From CAZPUI01 sp964415525 (GTDB lineage Bacteria; Acidobacteriota; Holophagae; Holophagales; Holophagaceae), in contig CAYQAS010000013.1 in assembly GCA_964415525.1 (NCBI GenBank), positions 1-54,575 of the forward strand: DNA of 54,575 nt. Direction: 5' to 3'. Numbering within the stretch: the first letter of the stretch is position 1; the number at the start of each line of letters is the position of its first letter. Below are positions 9,728-17,312 of this stretch, piece after piece. Below the pieces are notes generated by a model that saw only the letters and a program-made list of their open reading frames with translations, ran no database searches and was not told the origin of the DNA. The position numbers and the translations under genes were made by a program.

Positions 9728-10550
9728 ACCTGAAAGTGGGCAAGTTGTCCTTGGAGTCAGGTCTGCCGCTCAGAGGTATCGGAGCGCATTCGGTTCGATG
9801 CGAATGCATGGATTGATGAGTCCGGACAATGGCTATTAGGACAGTGGCTGTCTAACTGAACGGAGAATCCTTCTTGCTCAAGACAGCGTCGTACCCCGCG
9901 ATCAGTGTTGATGCTCCGCGAGATGCATCGGGGAGGTGCGGAGGTGGCAGAATGGCAAGAATCTGTTGTTTTGCGGCGTCATAGGTTCGTCACGGCAGGG
10001 CGAAGCGGATGGGGCTGTCAATACGAAAGAAAGTTGAAACTGTGGAAAACCCGCAGGGGTCGTAGCAGGGGCGTTTGACAGGTTGGTGGCGGCGTAAGTG
10101 TTGAAAAACATGGAAATATTGCGTTTGATGGATGGGCCAAATGGAGCCGTTACTCGATGCAGGAACGCCATTTAGGTGGTCGGACGGGTGGAAATCCGCC
10201 ACCTTTTCCGCAGGGAAGCGCGAGGGGCTGGAAGGTCTGGTTATATGACCTTTCAAATCAGCAATTGCATCGTTCTTGGCGCTTGGAGAACCGAAAGACG
10301 CCCTGACGGAGGGATTTCGGGCCTTTTCTGCCTTGACGGAGGGCAGGATCCGCCGAGGGCCTCTGGACCCCGCGAGAGCTTCGATCCTTTCGTGCCGAGT
10401 TTTGGGCGCCTTGATGCGCAGTTGCGTTCACCGGATCCGATCTGCGGTCTTTGCAATCGAAAGGCCATCCTGCGCTGCTTCAGGCCGTCAGCTTCGAATG
10501 CACCCTAGGATCCATCGCAGATCAGTAGCTGAGCCGAATTGGACGCAGGC
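9728..10550. other. Long non-coding stretch with two small hairpins
   Basis: 823 bases with no convincing gene; the short open frames have no recognisable domain and no clear ribosome-binding site. It separates the 5' end of the kinase at 7220-9727 from the 3' end of the laccase-domain gene, so it should hold the kinase promoter. The part around 10080-10140 is less GC-rich than its surroundings. Two adjacent hairpins lie at 10291-10320 (CCGAAA/TTTCGG outside CCCT/AGGG) and 10328-10346 (CTGCC/GGCAG). Both display the ten bases TGACGGAGGG, 30 nt apart. No known riboswitch, RNase P, SRP or tmRNA core was recognised. Confidence 0.5.
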
Positions 10551-11219
10551 TCAAGGCAGGAGTTCCGCGAGGCCCCATTGGCGACCCTCGCGCTCGCCCT
10601 GACGGTAGGAGTAGAAGACCTCGGGTTCGCAACAGGTGCAGCGGCGGATGGTGCCCTCCTTGGCGGGATCGAGGCCGAGGCTCAGGGCTTGGGCACGCAG
10701 GAGTCCGTGCAGGTCCAGGAAGAGGCGGTCCCCTGTGCCAGGGCGCGCAAAGGACTCGCGCCAAGCGCTATCCCGACGGGCTTCGGCTGCGACTTCCGGT
10801 CCGACCTCGAAGTGGCAGGGCTGGATGCAGGGACCGAAAGCGAAATAGAGATCTTCCGGGCGTCCGCCGAGTTGAGCATGGATCTCCACACCGCGCCTGA
10901 GAATGCCCCCCGCGGCGCCGCGCCATCCCGCGTGGAGGGCCGCGATCCATGGTCGATCCGCGGCCCAACCGGCCAGGATTACGGGAACACAATCCGCGAC
11001 GCGCACACCGATTGGAGTCCCTAAGGTCGTGGTCCAGAGGCCATCTCCCTCCGGAATCCCGTGGACGGGATCGTCCGATTCCACCGGCAGGATCCCGCAG
11101 CCGTGCACCTGCTGGATCCTGCGCGCGGGAATATCCGATGCCGCCGTGTGGCGCGTGGTGAACCCCCAGCGCAGTGGAAAGGGGGGCTGGACAGTCGGTG
11201 TCAGGAACGTTTCGGTCAT
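10551..11219 (-). CDS. pgeF: PgeF/YfiH family, laccase-domain protein (peptidoglycan editing factor)
   Basis: 222 residues starting MTETFLTP at ATG 11219, which overlaps the UbiA stop codon (ATGA). The family binds zinc or copper and has been assigned roles in purine nucleoside phosphorolysis and in removing wrongly incorporated residues from peptidoglycan precursors. Visible signatures are RVADCVPV, ALHAGWRG and the C-terminal CTCCEPEVFYSYRQGE, which hold the usual Cys/His metal ligands. The frame stays open for 271 more codons upstream, but that part is only the out-of-frame shadow of ubiA. Last gene of the minus-strand run; no clear intrinsic terminator follows. Confidence 0.9.
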   Translation of the reverse strand: MTETFLTPTVQPPFPLRWGFTTRHTAASDIPARRIQQVHGCGILPVESDDPVHGIPEGDGLWTTTLGTPIGVRVADCVPVILAGWAADRPWIAALHAGWRGAAGGILRRGVEIHAQLGGRPEDLYFAFGPCIQPCHFEVGPEVAAEARRDSAWRESFARPGTGDRLFLDLHGLLRAQALSLGLDPAKEGTIRRCTCCEPEVFYSYRQGEREGRQWGLAELLP

Positions 11220-12124
11220 CGGGGCCAGAGGAGGACCAGTAGGCTCAAGTCCGTGATGGCCCAGGCTGCCAACGCCCAGTACATGCCCGCCTCGTGACGA
11301 GCTTGGGTCCACCGACGCCAGAGCATGCGCCAGGGCAGGAACACGCCGAGCCAGGCGAACAGGGAAGGCGCGATCCAGATCAGAGGTAGGGCCCGGGCCA
11401 TCGTCGCGTAGGCGAAGCAGCCATGGGCGAGCAGCGTGAACACCAGGGCGGCATCCAGGCTCAGGCGCTCGCCAAACCGGATGACCAGGGTGCGGTCGCC
11501 GCGGGCGCGGTCCTCCTCGATCTGGTAGATCTGGGTGGCCGGGTAGAGGGCCCCGAAGAGGAAGGCGAAGCCGATGCAGACAGCCCAGAACCAGGGCTCC
11601 AGTGGTCGACCGGTGAGGCCCCAGCCCGCCAAGGGCGTCAGGAGTCCGAAGCCGATGCAGTTGATGAGCAGGTCCCAGCCCGCTCGGGCCTTGAGGCGGG
11701 GCGGGGGCACGCTGTAGAGCACGCTCATCACGACGCAGAGGGCGTTGCTCCAGGCAAAGACCCGGGGCAGGAGGAAACCGAGCCCGAAGGACAGGGAGAG
11801 CATGACGACGCTCACGTGGAGCAAGTAGCGGGGGGGCTTGGGGGGCTGGCGGAGATAGCCGATGTCCCCCTCGTCCTGGTCGAAGGCGCTGTTGATGGCC
11901 AGGGTGCCGCCATTGAGCAAGGCGACGAAGATGAACCAGCCGAAGCCGGCGACCCGACCGTGGCTGCCAAAGGCGGCCCAGCCCGCAGCCATCATCGTGC
12001 CCAGCAGGAAGTGGGCGGTCATGATCGGCCATTCCAGCGGACGGAGGTGCAGGACGTACGCCATGACCTCCGTGCCCAGTACGCGTTCGAAGGCTCGGCG
12101 GAAGCGCAGTTCACTGTGACTCAT
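11216..12124 (-). CDS. UbiA-family prenyltransferase
   Basis: Integral membrane aromatic or glycerol-type prenyltransferase, 302 residues with about 8 hydrophobic helices. The first Asp-rich motif is NSAFDQDEGD near residue 80. The second is YQIEEDRARGDRT near residue 190. Both are required for Mg-diphosphate binding in the family. The substrate could be a quinone ring (UbiA/MenA-like) or another acceptor; it cannot be settled from sequence. The gene sits 7 nt after DUF116 and overlaps pgeF, so the three are probably co-transcribed. Confidence 0.9.
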   Translation of the reverse strand: MSHSELRFRRAFERVLGTEVMAYVLHLRPLEWPIMTAHFLLGTMMAAGWAAFGSHGRVAGFGWFIFVALLNGGTLAINSAFDQDEGDIGYLRQPPKPPRYLLHVSVVMLSLSFGLGFLLPRVFAWSNALCVVMSVLYSVPPPRLKARAGWDLLINCIGFGLLTPLAGWGLTGRPLEPWFWAVCIGFAFLFGALYPATQIYQIEEDRARGDRTLVIRFGERLSLDAALVFTLLAHGCFAYATMARALPLIWIAPSLFAWLGVFLPWRMLWRRWTQARHEAGMYWALAAWAITDLSLLVLLWPR

Positions 12125-12131
12125 GGTTCCC

Positions 12132-12896
12132 TCAGGCGGTGGTGTTCCGCGCCAGGGACTCGACCCGGGCCAGCTGTCGCGGCTCCACCAGGGTCTCCAT
12201 GGCCCCCTGGAGCCGGGTGATGTCGAACGTGGTGTCCACGCACATGCCGTGGGGCAGGGCGAGGGGAATGACGTAGGACGGAATCTCGGGGAGGCGGGTC
12301 AGGCCCTTCAGCAGGCGATCGTGGCAGCTCACCGCCACGATCAGGTCAGGGCCGAATGCACGTGCTTCTCGATAGGCCTTGTGGCTGCGGTTGCTTAGCC
12401 GCACATCCCAGCGGCTGGTGAGGGAGGTCTCCAGCACATCCTGCACGCTGCATCGGCCGCAGGAATAGCAGGCCTCCAGGCTGGTCACCACGTCCGCCTT
12501 GCAGGCGGACAACTGGATGCAGTGCGGCAGCAGGACGAGGGCCTTGCGGGCGCGCTGGTTCTGGAACGCGCTCCGCACGCGCCGATTGTTCCAGGCGCAG
12601 AAGGAGAGCACCCACGCCCTGTCGTATCCCAGGAGGCGGAACAGGGGGCGCCAAGCCATGACCCAGAGGCTATCCATCCTCACCAGGGTGCGGCGGGAAG
12701 CCAGGTACGACGAGCCCGTCCGGAAGGTAGGGAGGACCTCTGCCATGGCGCCGACGGCCGCCAGGAGAAACCAGCCACGGCCGTGGGATACGCCGACCGC
12801 CAAGAGCGCGAGGAGGAGGGTTCCCACGAGAGGCAGTCCCTGGCGGATGACCCGGAACAGGGTGTCTCGTTCGTAGGGGAGCGGCGTCGCGGACAT
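12132..12896 (-). CDS. DUF116 membrane-anchored Cys-rich protein
   Basis: 254 residues. Two hydrophobic segments lie near the N-terminus (about 18-55), followed by a soluble domain with a conserved cluster LLPHCIQLSAC...CYSCGRC typical of DUF116. Further Cys/His residues occur in SCHDRL and LPHGMC. The Cys arrangement suggests metal or Fe-S binding, but no function is established for the family. It is the first gene of a tight three-gene group with UbiA and PgeF. A 106-nt gap to the MCE gene upstream (12897-13002) leaves room for its own promoter. Confidence 0.85.
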   Translation of the reverse strand: MSATPLPYERDTLFRVIRQGLPLVGTLLLALLAVGVSHGRGWFLLAAVGAMAEVLPTFRTGSSYLASRRTLVRMDSLWVMAWRPLFRLLGYDRAWVLSFCAWNNRRVRSAFQNQRARKALVLLPHCIQLSACKADVVTSLEACYSCGRCSVQDVLETSLTSRWDVRLSNRSHKAYREARAFGPDLIVAVSCHDRLLKGLTRLPEIPSYVIPLALPHGMCVDTTFDITRLQGAMETLVEPRQLARVESLARNTTA

Positions 12897-13002
12897 GGTT
12901 CAGGCCTCCCGTTCCCTGGAGTGGACAATCCTCATCCCCCTGCCCGAAGGGCAAGTGATTCCGGAGGAAAGGCAGCGGGGCGGCACGTGCACGAAAACCA
13001 GA

Positions 13003-14472
13003 CTACTTGGCCGCCCCTGCGAGGCCCACGAGCTTTTTGAGGTCGTCATCCTTCCAGCGGATGCCGCCGCCGACGAAGAAGGAGCGCAGGTCCTTGTTTG
13101 CCAGGTCCTGGGCGCCGGCCTGCAGGTAGAGGCCCCTGTAGAACTGGTAGCTCGTGGTGAAGCGGATGCGAGGGTTCTCCTTGTCGTCCCGCTTCGTGAA
13201 GTCATAGGCCAGGACCCCCGCCCGGAAGCGGTCTTCCATGGCCCGGAATTCGGCGCCGGCCCCGCCCTTGCCTTCCACGATGCCTGCGGAGACCACCATG
13301 TTCTGACCCAGGCGCTTGTTGAACTGTCCAGACACCGTGAGGCTGTTGTCCGCGGTGACGGTCCGCTGATGCTCGAGGGTGTCCTTGTAGGTGCCTGTGG
13401 CGGGATCCCACTTCTTCACCACCCGCTGGGAATCAGAGATCTTGCCGTCAGGTGTGCTGTGGAGGCCGATGCTGTACCAGTAGTCCTTGCGGGGAGCGAG
13501 GTCCACATCGAGACCGGTAATGCTGTCGCCGCGCTTGGTCCAGCGGGCGGCACCCAGGTCGAGGCGCAGCTCCATGTTGCGCACGCCGTTCATCAGCTCG
13601 TTCACGTTGTCCACGGCCGTGTTGATCTTCTTGATGGTGGCGTCGTCTGTCAGGAGCTTGCCGATGGTGCCCTCGCCGTTCTTCAGTTTCTCGGTGATGA
13701 ACTTGAGGTTCTCACTGGTGCCCTGGAAGCTCTGGGCGAGCTTTCGCACATCCCCGGTCATGCCCTTCAGCTCAGGCCGATTCTCCATGACCATGGCGTT
13801 CAGGTTGCGACCAAGGTCCTCGAACTGCTTCGCGAGCTTCGGCAGCTGCGCACGCAGGTCGGCGGTGATGGATTCGACATTCGCCATGGTGTGGTTGATG
13901 GAGCCGCGGTTCTCCACCGCCATCGCGCGGAACTCACCCGTCAGGACGCGGATGTTGTCGACGATCTCGTCGAGCTTCATCCGGCCGTTCTCGCCACCGA
14001 TGGACTGGTTCAGGCTGGCGGTGATGCCCTTGACGTCGCCGCCGATGCTCTCCAGCGTCTTCATCAGGTTGTCGAGGTTCGCGCCGTTGCGTCCATCCAG
14101 AGACTCACCGGGCTTCAGGAGACCCAGCGCAGACCGACCAGGCAGGAGCTCGATGTATTTTTCGCCAAGAATGCCGATGGAGCTGAGGTTCGCGGTGGCA
14201 TCGCGGTAGAGATCCACGGGCTTGTTCAGCCGGAAGGTGACGTAAGCGCGTCCGCCCTTGAGGTCGATTCGCCGCACTTCACCGATGGGCACGCCCGCCA
14301 TCCGGATTTTCCCGTTGGGCGTCAAGCCGGCCACCTGATCAAAGGAGGTCATGTATTCGAGGTCGCTGGCGCTCTGTCCAAAGATCTCCAGCTTCTCCAT
14401 CTTGAGGATGAGGAAGGCGGTGATGCCGATGGAGGCGATGAAGAATGCGCCGACTTTGGTTTCAGTCTTCAT
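13003..14472 (-). CDS. mlaD: MCE/MlaD-family lipid-transport protein with long beta-rich C-terminal region
   Basis: Periplasmic substrate-binding component of a Mla-type phospholipid ABC transporter, anchored by one N-terminal helix (residues 6-23). The MCE domain covers about 35-115, with VAGLTPNGKIRMAGVPIGEV and the ILGEKYIEL turn. A long helical, coiled-coil-like region follows (about 130-290). The last 200 residues are unlike E. coli MlaD (about 183 residues in total): they consist of alternating amphipathic beta strands rich in aromatic and charged residues, such as YWYSIGLHS and FTTSYQFYRGLYLQAG, and end in a strand with VGGGIRWK. This looks like an outer-membrane barrel or barrel-like sheet. 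The gene follows mlaF by 15 nt. Confidence 0.88.
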   Translation of the reverse strand: MKTETKVGAFFIASIGITAFLILKMEKLEIFGQSASDLEYMTSFDQVAGLTPNGKIRMAGVPIGEVRRIDLKGGRAYVTFRLNKPVDLYRDATANLSSIGILGEKYIELLPGRSALGLLKPGESLDGRNGANLDNLMKTLESIGGDVKGITASLNQSIGGENGRMKLDEIVDNIRVLTGEFRAMAVENRGSINHTMANVESITADLRAQLPKLAKQFEDLGRNLNAMVMENRPELKGMTGDVRKLAQSFQGTSENLKFITEKLKNGEGTIGKLLTDDATIKKINTAVDNVNELMNGVRNMELRLDLGAARWTKRGDSITGLDVDLAPRKDYWYSIGLHSTPDGKISDSQRVVKKWDPATGTYKDTLEHQRTVTADNSLTVSGQFNKRLGQNMVVSAGIVEGKGGAGAEFRAMEDRFRAGVLAYDFTKRDDKENPRIRFTTSYQFYRGLYLQAGAQDLANKDLRSFFVGGGIRWKDDDLKKLVGLAGAAK

Positions 14473-14487
14473 GGATGCGTCCGGGGT

Positions 14488-15297
14488 TCAGTCGAGGTGC
14501 ATGGGATTGTGTACGAGCCGATCGAGGGCGCGCTTCGGGGGCGGGGGATCCAGCAGGAACGGACCATCCGCATCTCCGCGCAGGAACTGCTGTACCACGG
14601 GGTTCGGATTGTGCTTGAAGGCTTCCGGGGACTCGCAGGCGATGCACTCGCCGCGGAAGATCAGGGCGATGCGGTCCGCGATCTCGAAGGCGCTCTTGAG
14701 GTCGTGGGTGATGGTGATCGTCGTGACCCCCAGCTCGTGCTTGAGGTCCAGAATCACGCGTCCGATGACGTCGGTCATCACGGGGTCAAGGCCGGTGGTG
14801 GGCTCATCGAAGAGCAGGATGCGGGGCTTGAGGGCGATGGCGCGGGCGAACCCCACGCGGCGCTTCATGCCGCCGGACAACTCCGCGGGCTTGAGCTTTT
14901 CGGTGCCCTTCATGCCCACCATGTTGAGGCATTCCTCCACCCGGTACTGAATCTCGGCATCCGACATCGTCGTGTGGCGGCGCAGGGAGAATGCCACATT
15001 CTCGAACACCGTCATGGAGTCGAACAGGGCGGCCATCTGGAAGCACATGCCGATCTGTTTGCGAACTTCGAAGAGGTCCTTCCGGTCAAGGCTGTGAACG
15101 GTCTTTCCGTCGACGTTTACGTGGCCGGCATCAGGGGAAAGCAGTCCGAGGATGGTGCGGAGCAGAACGGTTTTGCCGGTGCCGGAACCGCCCAGCACGA
15201 CGAGGCTCTCGCCTTCTTCCACGCTCAGATTGACGTTGGAGAGCACGACCTTCGGGCCGAAGGCTTTGGAGACGTTGACGACTTCGATGAGAGGCAT
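14488..15297 (-). CDS. mlaF: Mla-type ABC transporter ATPase
   Basis: Cytoplasmic ATPase that powers the MlaE permease. 269 residues with Walker A GGSGTGKTVLL, signature LSGGMKRRVGFARA, Walker B ILLFDEPTTGLDP and the switch His in ITITHDL. The GTGKT Walker A and the SGGMKRR signature are those of the MlaF/TTG2A subgroup. The C-terminal tail of about 30 residues is Pro-rich. It lies 9 nt after mlaE and 15 nt before the MCE gene. No MlaB STAS subunit or MlaC carrier is present in the window. Confidence 0.94.
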   Translation of the reverse strand: MPLIEVVNVSKAFGPKVVLSNVNLSVEEGESLVVLGGSGTGKTVLLRTILGLLSPDAGHVNVDGKTVHSLDRKDLFEVRKQIGMCFQMAALFDSMTVFENVAFSLRRHTTMSDAEIQYRVEECLNMVGMKGTEKLKPAELSGGMKRRVGFARAIALKPRILLFDEPTTGLDPVMTDVIGRVILDLKHELGVTTITITHDLKSAFEIADRIALIFRGECIACESPEAFKHNPNPVVQQFLRGDADGPFLLDPPPPKRALDRLVHNPMHLD

Positions 15298-15306
15298 GGG
15301 CGGCGG

Positions 15307-16083
15307 CTAGACGAGGAGCAGCTTGGTGAGAAAGAAATCGGAAATGAGAATCCAGAGCGAACTGGTAACCACACTGGACGTGGGGGCATTGCCAACGCCC
15401 TCGGCGCCACCGAAGGTCCGGTAGCCGCGCCAGCAGCCCACGAGACTGATAATCGAGCCGAAGACGAGCCCTTTGATCATGGCGATGCCCAGGTCCCGGG
15501 CCTCCACGAGCTTGTAGAAGTCCGTCCTGAACACAAAGGCGCTCTGGCCTTCTCCCCCCACCAAGAGCAGGTAGCCTCCGTAGAAGCCGACGAGGATGGC
15601 GATGGCGGTAAGGAGGGGGACCATGATCGCCGCTGCCAGGACTCGCGGCACGAACAGGTAGTGGATGGGATCCGTGGCCAGACATTCCAGGGCGTCGATC
15701 TGCTCCGTGACCTGCATGGTGCCGAGCTCCGCCGCCATGGCACTGCCGATGCGACCCGCCATCATGAGGCCCGTGATGACTGGTGCGAGCTCTCGCACCA
15801 CCGCCAGTCCCAATACCTGGCTAGACATGCCCTCCGCCTGGAACTGGCGGAAGCCGTAGGCCAACTGCACCGCAAACACCATGCTCACCGCCAGACTAGT
15901 GAGGATGATCACCGGCAGGCTGTTCACACCCACGGCCACGAACTGCCGCATGAGGTTTGCGAGGTCGAAGGGTTTCCGGAAGATCGCCGCCAGGGTCCGA
16001 CCGGAGATCACGGCCAAATCCCCAGCCGTGTCCAGGCTCTTAAGGCCGCGGATCACGGTGGGGTCAAGGAGGTGGGTGAGCAT
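15307..16083 (-). CDS. mlaE: MlaE/YrbE-family permease
   Basis: Inner-membrane permease of the Mla lipid transporter, 258 residues and about 5-6 hydrophobic helices. The family core is visible: ELAPVITGLMMAGRIGSAMAAELGTMQVTEQIDAL, quoted here only in part, followed by LATDPI. The chosen start is ATG 16083 (MLTHLLDP), preceded by AAGGA at a good distance; a TTG 15 nt further upstream has no such site. The gene follows the GlmU-like gene by 23 nt. Confidence 0.92.
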   Translation of the reverse strand: MLTHLLDPTVIRGLKSLDTAGDLAVISGRTLAAIFRKPFDLANLMRQFVAVGVNSLPVIILTSLAVSMVFAVQLAYGFRQFQAEGMSSQVLGLAVVRELAPVITGLMMAGRIGSAMAAELGTMQVTEQIDALECLATDPIHYLFVPRVLAAAIMVPLLTAIAILVGFYGGYLLLVGGEGQSAFVFRTDFYKLVEARDLGIAMIKGLVFGSIISLVGCWRGYRTFGGAEGVGNAPTSSVVTSSLWILISDFFLTKLLLV

Positions 16084-16106
16084 GAAGCGATCCTTCAAGG
16101 CACAGT

Positions 16107-17309
16107 CTACGTGGATTTGCCCTTCAGGCGCTCACGGAGGAGACGGGCATAACCCTCCTTTAAGGTTTGGGGCACCCGGGCGATGGCCAGCGCATCCGTC
16201 GGCACATCCCGGGTCACGGTCGTACCGGCTGCGATCATGCAGTAATCCCCCAGGGTCACGGGAGCTACGAGTTGGCAATCCGAGCCGATGAACGCCTCGC
16301 GGCCAATGACCGTGCGGTGCTTCTTGAATCCGTCGTAGTTGCAGGTGATGCAGCCCGCGCCGATGTTCGTTCGTTCGCCAATTTCTGCATCACCTAGGTA
16401 GGAAAGATGATTCGCCTTGGCGCCGCGGCGCAGGTGCGCCTTCTTGGTTTCGACGAAATTGCCCACGTGGACCTCGTCCTCCAACACCGTGCCCTCTCGC
16501 AGGTGGGCGAAGGGGCCGAGCTTCACCCGGTCACCGACGATGGCGCCTTCACCGACGCAGTAGGGACGAACTTCCACTTCACATCCCAAGGTGCAGTTCC
16601 GGAACACGGAACCCTGTCCGATGCAGGTGCCTTCGCCCACATGCACATCGCCTTCGAGGCGCACGCCGGCCTCCACCAGTACATCCGCCGCAAGCCGCAC
16701 CCGCGGGCCGATGGTCACCGCATCCGGATCCGGCAGGCTGGCGCCCCTCGCCATCCAGCCTTCGGCGATCCGCGTGCGGGCCAGCCGCTGCAGTTCGGGG
16801 AGGTTCCAGCGCCGGGTGAGGCGAGGGCTTCCCAGGAGATGTCGCCAGGGACTGTCGATGGGAAGCGCGTCCGCCAGGGAGGTCCGTGCCTCGAGGGCCT
16901 CCGAAACGCGCTCCCATGTGAGAGGGGATTCCTTGAGCGCCCGGGCCAGGACGGCGGGTTCCACCAAGGGAGCGTCGGCAAAACAGAGACCGAAGCCGTC
17001 CACATGGCTTAACTGGACTCCTGCGGAAAGCAGCATGGGCTCGGGGGCGGTCTCCTCCGTCGACTGGCAGTTCACGGGCCTTGTCAGCAGGCCCTCCGAA
17101 GCCCATCGGGCCACGGCGGCCGGAACCGCGTCATCGCCGTGGAGGATCAGCACGGGAGATTCCGAAGCGGGCAGGGCTCGCAGCACCCAGAGAAGACAGG
17201 CATCCCCGAGCAGGGGGTGGAGACACGCGGGCGTGCTGCCGCCGAAATCGACATGGGTGCGAGGGGCGAGGACGACGGGCAGGCAGTTCAAGACAGACCT
17301 CGGGATCAT
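16107..17309 (-). CDS. glmU: GlmU-like glucosamine-1-phosphate acetyltransferase with degenerate uridylyltransferase half
   Basis: The C-terminal left-handed beta-helix (about 190-390) is a full GlmU acetyltransferase: FAHLREGT, NFVETKKAHL, the catalytic His in NHLSYLGD, NIGAGCITCNYDG and IARVPQTLKEGY. It should make GlcNAc-1-P for cell-wall and LPS synthesis. The N-terminal half is about 55 residues shorter than in E. coli GlmU (456 residues) and has lost the nucleotidyltransferase signature. Instead of LAAGxGTRM and PKVLHPLAGKPM it has VLAPRTHVDFGG and PACLHPLLGDAC. FADAPL remains where the family has the metal-binding GD(V/T)P. A separate uridylyltransferase elsewhere is therefore expected. 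The gene is 3 nt from the upstream gene. Confidence 0.87.
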   Translation of the reverse strand: MIPRSVLNCLPVVLAPRTHVDFGGSTPACLHPLLGDACLLWVLRALPASESPVLILHGDDAVPAAVARWASEGLLTRPVNCQSTEETAPEPMLLSAGVQLSHVDGFGLCFADAPLVEPAVLARALKESPLTWERVSEALEARTSLADALPIDSPWRHLLGSPRLTRRWNLPELQRLARTRIAEGWMARGASLPDPDAVTIGPRVRLAADVLVEAGVRLEGDVHVGEGTCIGQGSVFRNCTLGCEVEVRPYCVGEGAIVGDRVKLGPFAHLREGTVLEDEVHVGNFVETKKAHLRRGAKANHLSYLGDAEIGERTNIGAGCITCNYDGFKKHRTVIGREAFIGSDCQLVAPVTLGDYCMIAAGTTVTRDVPTDALAIARVPQTLKEGYARLLRERLKGKST

Positions 17310-17312
17310 GGC

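Noticed and set aside
9880..10260. Possible riboswitch or known structured RNA in the long intergenic region
   Set aside because: No c-di-GMP, cobalamin, TPP, RNase P, SRP or tmRNA core motif could be recognised on either strand.
10530..10553. TGAGCC/GGCTCA inverted repeat overlapping the pgeF stop, with a similar one at 46287-46315 overlapping the rpe stop
   Set aside because: Considered as terminators, but the stems are only 6 bp with 12- and 17-nt loops and no T run follows; the likeness may come from the shared TGA plus GCC.
11220..12032. Upstream extension of the PgeF reading frame by 271 codons
   Set aside because: It is the out-of-frame shadow of the UbiA gene on the same strand; the extension is Arg/Pro/Gly-rich with no domain, and PgeF has a coupled ATG at 11219.
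12895..16152. Plus-strand open frame of over 1000 codons
   Set aside because: Lies antisense to DUF116, MlaD, MlaF and MlaE, which all have clear family motifs; its composition (His, Val, Gly-rich) is typical of antisense frames in GC-rich DNA.
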